A stretch of 7,193 bases of DNA from assembly GCA_021813305.1 (NCBI GenBank), contig JAKALE010000017.1, positions 1 through 7,193 on the forward strand, read 5' to 3'. This stretch comes from a bacterium (lineage in GTDB: Bacteria > Patescibacteria > Paceibacteria > UBA6257 > Brennerbacteraceae). The notes below the pieces were generated by a model that searched no databases, was not told the DNA's origin, and saw only the letters and a list, made by a program, of their open reading frames with translations. This document shows positions 3,959 through 7,193 of this stretch, one piece after another. Numbering within the stretch: position 1 is the first letter of the stretch; every line of letters begins with the position of its first letter. Made by a program: the position numbers and the translations under genes.

Positions 3959-5878
3959 TCATGCCTCCGACCGCGGCGCCTCTTTGCTTCCTTTTTTTGT
4001 CGTTTTCCGTTTGGGACTTGGGGAAGAAACGGGTTTCTCCGTTCCGTGAACCGAAGGCACGAAGTGCGCGATGAGCGCATCGAACTCTTCCTTCTCGATC
4101 GTCTCATGTTCCACGAGGCGCGTAGCAATAGCATTCAGGATTGTGCGCTTTTGGGTCAGAATGTGTTCTGCCTGCGCGCGAGCCCCGGACAAAAACCGCA
4201 CCACTTCTTCATCGATATCCTGCGCGACTTTTTCCGAATAATCGCGCTCCGTCCCCAGATCACGCCCCAAAAACACCATGCCTTCATTCGCATTAAAGCT
4301 GATGGGGCCGAACTTTTCGGACATGCCATACTCAGTCACCAAGCTCCGGGCAAGTTCTGTCGCGTGCTGAAGATCGTTGGATGCGCCCGTAGTCAATTCA
4401 TTGAATACGACCTGTTCGGCAACGTACCCGCCCAGCAAACTCGCGAGTTCGTCAAGAAAATGCGATTTCGTATACAGATGCTGATCCTCGACCGGCAGTT
4501 TGAGCGTATACCCCGCAGCCCTGCCGCGGGAAATGATTGAAATTTTATGTACCGGATCGGCGTGCGGGAGCAGCGCAGCGACCAGGGCATGTCCGGCTTC
4601 GTGATATGCAGTAATCTCGCGCTCTTGCTGTGTAAGCACATGACTCTTGCGTTCGGGACCCAAGATGACTTTTTCCATCGCGGAAAGCAGATCTTCCTGG
4701 TCGAGCGTCTCTTTGTTCTTGCGCGCAGCCAACAGTGCGGCCTCGTTCACCAAATTTGCAAGATCCGCTCCGGCGAATCCTGGCGTACGCTGCGCAATCC
4801 TGTGTACACTGACGTCTGGCGCCACTTTCTTGTTTGCCATATGCAGCTGCAAAATTTCCTCGCGCTCTTTGACATCGGGCAGATCAATGACGATACGGCG
4901 GTCAAAGCGTCCCGGGCGGAGAAGGGCCGGATCCAAAACATCAGGTCTGTTGGTTGCAGCAACTACGATAATATTGGTTTCACGGTCAAACCCGTCCATC
5001 TCGACAAGAATCTGATTGAGCGTCTGTTCGCGTTCGTCGTGTCCGCCGCCAAGCCCGGTCCCCCGTTGCCGCCCGACTGCGTCGATTTCATCGATAAAGA
5101 TGATCGCAGGCGCGGCTTTTTTTGCGGTGGTGAATAAATCCCTCACGCGGCTTGCGCCCACGCCCACGAACAATTCCACGAATTCCGACCCGGAAATATG
5201 GAAAAACGGAACTCCTGCCTCTCCCGCAATCGCACGCGCCAAAAGCGTCTTGCCGGTTCCCGGCGCACCCATGAGCAGCACACCACGCGGAATACGCGCG
5301 CCCAGATCCAAAAAACGCTTGGCGTGTTTCAGAAAGTCGACGATCTCGCGCAATTCTTCCTTTGCTTCTTTGGCGCCGGCGACATCCTTGAACGTTGTGC
5401 GTTCCTTGGGATTCGCGAATAATTTCAAATTCGCTCTGCCGAAATTGAACGTTTGCGCCATGCCTTTTTGCGCCTGGCGCGACATGAACCAAAACAATCC
5501 GACGATCATCAAAAACGGCGCGACTACGTCAATCAGGATGGTAAGCCACATCGAGCTCGAGCCGGAGCTCGGGCTCAATTCGACGTCCACGGAAGCCAAT
5601 TTCGTCTTATCCACGCCCAAATTCATAAGCGACTGCGATAACGAGGTTTCGGCTTCTTTCTCGGACGTCCAGGTTTTTCCCGACGTATCGGTAATGGTCA
5701 GCGCGTTATCCTGTACATCGATCTTTTTAATTTCCCCGGACTGAATCCGACGCGCCAGATCCGTCAATGCTATAGACTGGTTTGATTGGGTCTTATTTCC
5801 CGTAAACAAAGAAAATGCGAGAGAAAGCACAACAAAGATGCCGATGACGAAAAACAGGTTTTTCAAAAGGTTTTTCAT
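3959..5878 (-). CDS. ftsH: ATP-dependent membrane zinc metalloprotease FtsH
   Basis: A 639-residue, full-length FtsH, the membrane-anchored hexameric AAA+ protease that extracts and degrades misassembled membrane proteins and some short-lived regulators. Domains in order: TM1 (about 4-25), a short extracytoplasmic domain (26-108), TM2 (110-132), the AAA module with Walker A GAPGTGKT (204-211), pore-loop FVGVGA (237-242), Walker B FIDEID (261-266), second region of homology with arginine fingers in RPGRFDR (321-327), then the M41 protease domain with HEAGH (426-430) and the third zinc ligand D502 in [11 protein letters not shown]. All catalytic residues are intact. The tail after about 606 is Ser/Pro/Lys-rich and probably disordered. 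The ATG at 5878 starts directly at the first TM segment. It stands alone, 45 bases after dnaE, with its own promoter; it converges on tRNA-Ile(UAU) with only 24 bases between and no clear terminator. Confidence 0.98.
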   Translation of the reverse strand: MKNLLKNLFFVIGIFVVLSLAFSLFTGNKTQSNQSIALTDLARRIQSGEIKKIDVQDNALTITDTSGKTWTSEKEAETSLSQSLMNLGVDKTKLASVDVELSPSSGSSSMWLTILIDVVAPFLMIVGLFWFMSRQAQKGMAQTFNFGRANLKLFANPKERTTFKDVAGAKEAKEELREIVDFLKHAKRFLDLGARIPRGVLLMGAPGTGKTLLARAIAGEAGVPFFHISGSEFVELFVGVGASRVRDLFTTAKKAAPAIIFIDEIDAVGRQRGTGLGGGHDEREQTLNQILVEMDGFDRETNIIVVAATNRPDVLDPALLRPGRFDRRIVIDLPDVKEREEILQLHMANKKVAPDVSVHRIAQRTPGFAGADLANLVNEAALLAARKNKETLDQEDLLSAMEKVILGPERKSHVLTQQEREITAYHEAGHALVAALLPHADPVHKISIISRGRAAGYTLKLPVEDQHLYTKSHFLDELASLLGGYVAEQVVFNELTTGASNDLQHATELARSLVTEYGMSEKFGPISFNANEGMVFLGRDLGTERDYSEKVAQDIDEEVVRFLSGARAQAEHILTQKRTILNAIATRLVEHETIEKEEFDALIAHFVPSVHGTEKPVSSPSPKRKTTKKGSKEAPRSEA

Positions 5879-5886
5879 AGCACTGT

Positions 5887-5915
5887 ATTGTACGGAATAA
5901 CGCGCGAAAGCGCAA
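5887..5915 (-). promoter_or_regulatory. Promoter of ftsH (TTGCGC - 17 - TACAAT)
   Basis: On the minus strand TTGCGC (5915-5910) and TACAAT (5892-5887) are 17 bases apart. The predicted start near 5880 gives a leader of about 2 bases before the ATG at 5878. No Shine-Dalgarno is present. No inverted repeat resembling a CIRCE heat-shock operator is visible. Confidence 0.5.
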
Positions 5916-5923
5916 CCAGCGCT

Positions 5924-7193
5924 TCAAATGCTCTCGATCGGGCGCACACTATCGCACACCATCTTCAATTCCCCGTCGCGCGCATTGATTCTTCCTTCCA
6001 CGAGCACCACGCGGTCCTCCTGCCATATGCCGGGGTTCTGTTCCAATGTGCTCGGAAACACCACGACTTCCATATTCCGGTTTGACGTGTCCTCAAGCCT
6101 CGTGAAAAGCATCGCATGGCCGGTCTTCGTCACGATCCTTCTGCATGAGGCGATCACGCCCCCGATGCGCAACCGTTTGCCCACCATGGATTCGTTCACG
6201 CGCGCAATGGGCGTTGCCAACTGTGCAAGAGTTCCGGAATGCTCCGAAAGCGGATTATCGGACAGATACAAGCCGAGAAACTCTTTTTCCCATGTCATCC
6301 GATCCTTCTTGGTCGCAGGAGGCACTTGGGGAAGCTTGATGGTCGACTTCATTGGTACGCCGCTTACGCCGCCGAATAACCCCATCTGGTTTGCGCCTTG
6401 TTGTTTGTCCAAAGATGCGCTGAATTTCGTAATCTGGTCTATTGCAGCGAGAATCTGTGCGCGTTCGCCGAACGTGTCCAATGCCCCCACTTTGGCAAGA
6501 CACTCGACGGTTTTCTTGTTCACCACGTTCTTGGGAACGCGTTCCACGAAATTGGTAAGTGACGTGAACGGACCGTTCTGCTTGCGCTCTTCCTGAATTG
6601 CTTCGGCAACCCCCACGCCCACGCCTTTGATGGCGGACAAGCTGAACACGATGTTCTTGCTTTCCGGATCAACGCCGAATTCCGCGAAGGATTTGTTCAC
6701 GTGCGGCGGCACGATTTTCATGCCCATGCGCTGGCATTCGCTGATTTCGATCGCGATGCGATCCAAGTTCCCGAAGTCGGAGGTAAGAAGCGCGGCCATG
6801 AACGCGGGCGTGTAATGCGCTTTCAAGTACGCGGTTTGGTACGCGATGCGCGCATAGCGCGCTGCATGCGCGCGGTTGAACCCGTAGCGTGCGAACGGCT
6901 CGATGAAATCCCAGACCTTTTCCGCAAGCGCTTGCTTCATGCCATGGGTTTTCACCGCGCCTTGCACGAACTTGTCTTTTTGTTCGTCAAGCAACGCTTT
7001 GATTTTCTTGCCCACTGCCTTGCGCAAGATGTCCGCTTCCCCGTACGTGAATCCCGCGAACCTGCGCGCGATTTCAAGCACCTGGTCCTGGGTAACGATG
7101 ACGCCGTAGGTTTTTGCAAGGATCGGCTCGAGCAACGGATGCAGGTAGGTGACCTGTTTCCTTCCGTGCTTTGCCGCAATGAAATCAGGGATC
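5924..7193 (-). CDS. dnaE: DNA polymerase III alpha subunit DnaE, C-terminal part (runs off right edge)
   Basis: The replicative polymerase subunit; the last 422 codons are present, starting mid-gene at residues IPDFIAAKHGRKQ. Seen in order (fragment numbering): YLHPLLEPILAKTYGVIV (about 16-33) with GEADILRKAVGKK (51-63) of the fingers region; FNRAHAARYARIAYQTAYLK (105-124); a helix-hairpin-helix region ending in LAKVGALD (232-239); a candidate beta-clamp-binding pentapeptide QMGLF (269-273, bases 6374-6388); WEKEFLGLYLSDNPL; and a C-terminal OB fold (about 340-419) ending VRPIESI. The PHP domain and the palm aspartates lie outside the window. The product ends soon after the OB fold, without an obvious long tau-binding extension. 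The frame stays open to the edge, so any internal TTG or ATG is not the start. Identity is secure from several DnaE-specific motifs. Confidence 0.97.
   Translation of the reverse strand, partial: IPDFIAAKHGRKQVTYLHPLLEPILAKTYGVIVTQDQVLEIARRFAGFTYGEADILRKAVGKKIKALLDEQKDKFVQGAVKTHGMKQALAEKVWDFIEPFARYGFNRAHAARYARIAYQTAYLKAHYTPAFMAALLTSDFGNLDRIAIEISECQRMGMKIVPPHVNKSFAEFGVDPESKNIVFSLSAIKGVGVGVAEAIQEERKQNGPFTSLTNFVERVPKNVVNKKTVECLAKVGALDTFGERAQILAAIDQITKFSASLDKQQGANQMGLFGGVSGVPMKSTIKLPQVPPATKKDRMTWEKEFLGLYLSDNPLSEHSGTLAQLATPIARVNESMVGKRLRIGGVIASCRRIVTKTGHAMLFTRLEDTSNRNMEVVVFPSTLEQNPGIWQEDRVVLVEGRINARDGELKMVCDSVRPIESI

Noticed and set aside
4046..5744. Long plus-strand open frames opposite ftsH (up to 242 codons)
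   Set aside because: They are antisense to a fully conserved FtsH. Their composition (Arg/Ser/Pro-rich) follows from the GC bias of the real gene.
5908..5924. Short hairpin AAGCGC-TGGTT-GCGCTT just after the dnaE stop as a terminator
   Set aside because: The stem is 6 base pairs and is followed by CGCGCG rather than a T-tract. It also overlaps the ftsH -35. Too weak to annotate as a terminator.
5924..6596. Plus-strand open frame of 222 codons opposite dnaE
   Set aside because: It is antisense to conserved DnaE coding sequence and has no recognisable domain.
1..7193. CRISPR array, transposon ends, integrase sites or toxin-antitoxin pairs
   Set aside because: Read on both strands, I found no regularly spaced repeats, transposase motifs, tRNA-end duplications or small paired operons of that kind.

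Overview
The window reads as chromosomal core sequence from a bacterium, most likely a Candidatus Patescibacteria (Candidate Phyla Radiation, Parcubacteria-like) member. The taxonomic call is inference from compact spacing, a PilO-type pilus gene, a divergent FolD, single tRNAs without encoded CCA, and near-absence of Shine-Dalgarno motifs. TGA is used as a stop (ftsH, dnaE), so the UGA=Gly code of some CPR lineages does not apply. I see no phage, IS, CRISPR or toxin-antitoxin sequence.

Layout: all eight protein genes are on the minus strand; two of the three tRNA genes are on the plus strand. From left to right: the N-terminal 40 codons of a ParB/Spo0J-like gene (1-120); divergent from it, tRNA-Leu(CAA) (182-264); a shared terminator, then folD (286-1131); a palindromic terminator/operator; an MscS-related membrane protein without the usual C-terminal domain (1207-1914); a strong hairpin; tRNA-Ile(GAU) (2088-2159, minus); a small one-TM protein (2172-2486) coupled to a PilO-like gene (2492-3025); a FabG-like short-chain dehydrogenase (3074-3811); divergent from it, tRNA-Ile(UAU) (3863-3934, plus); ftsH (3959-5878); and the C-terminal 422 codons of dnaE (5924-7192), which runs off the right edge.

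The genes serve unrelated housekeeping roles: DNA replication and segregation (dnaE, parB-like), membrane protein quality control (ftsH), one-carbon metabolism (folD), osmotic or membrane function (mscS-like), type IV pilus assembly (pilO-like plus partner), and decoding of Leu UUG and all three Ile codons. Most genes seem to be transcribed singly. The exceptions are pilO-small protein-tRNA-Ile(GAU), which is spaced like one transcript.

The most interesting signals are regulatory and in the tRNAs. Several genes carry a sigma70-like -10 hexamer placed so that transcription would begin at, or a few bases before, the ATG, with no Shine-Dalgarno sequence; this suggests leaderless mRNAs. One tRNA-Ile has anticodon UAU, so AUA could be read without lysidine-modified tRNA-Ile(CAU). 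The tRNA-Ile(GAU) has C instead of U at position 55 of the T loop. FolD has substitutions at otherwise conserved active-site positions. I did not find a clearly new multi-gene system here.
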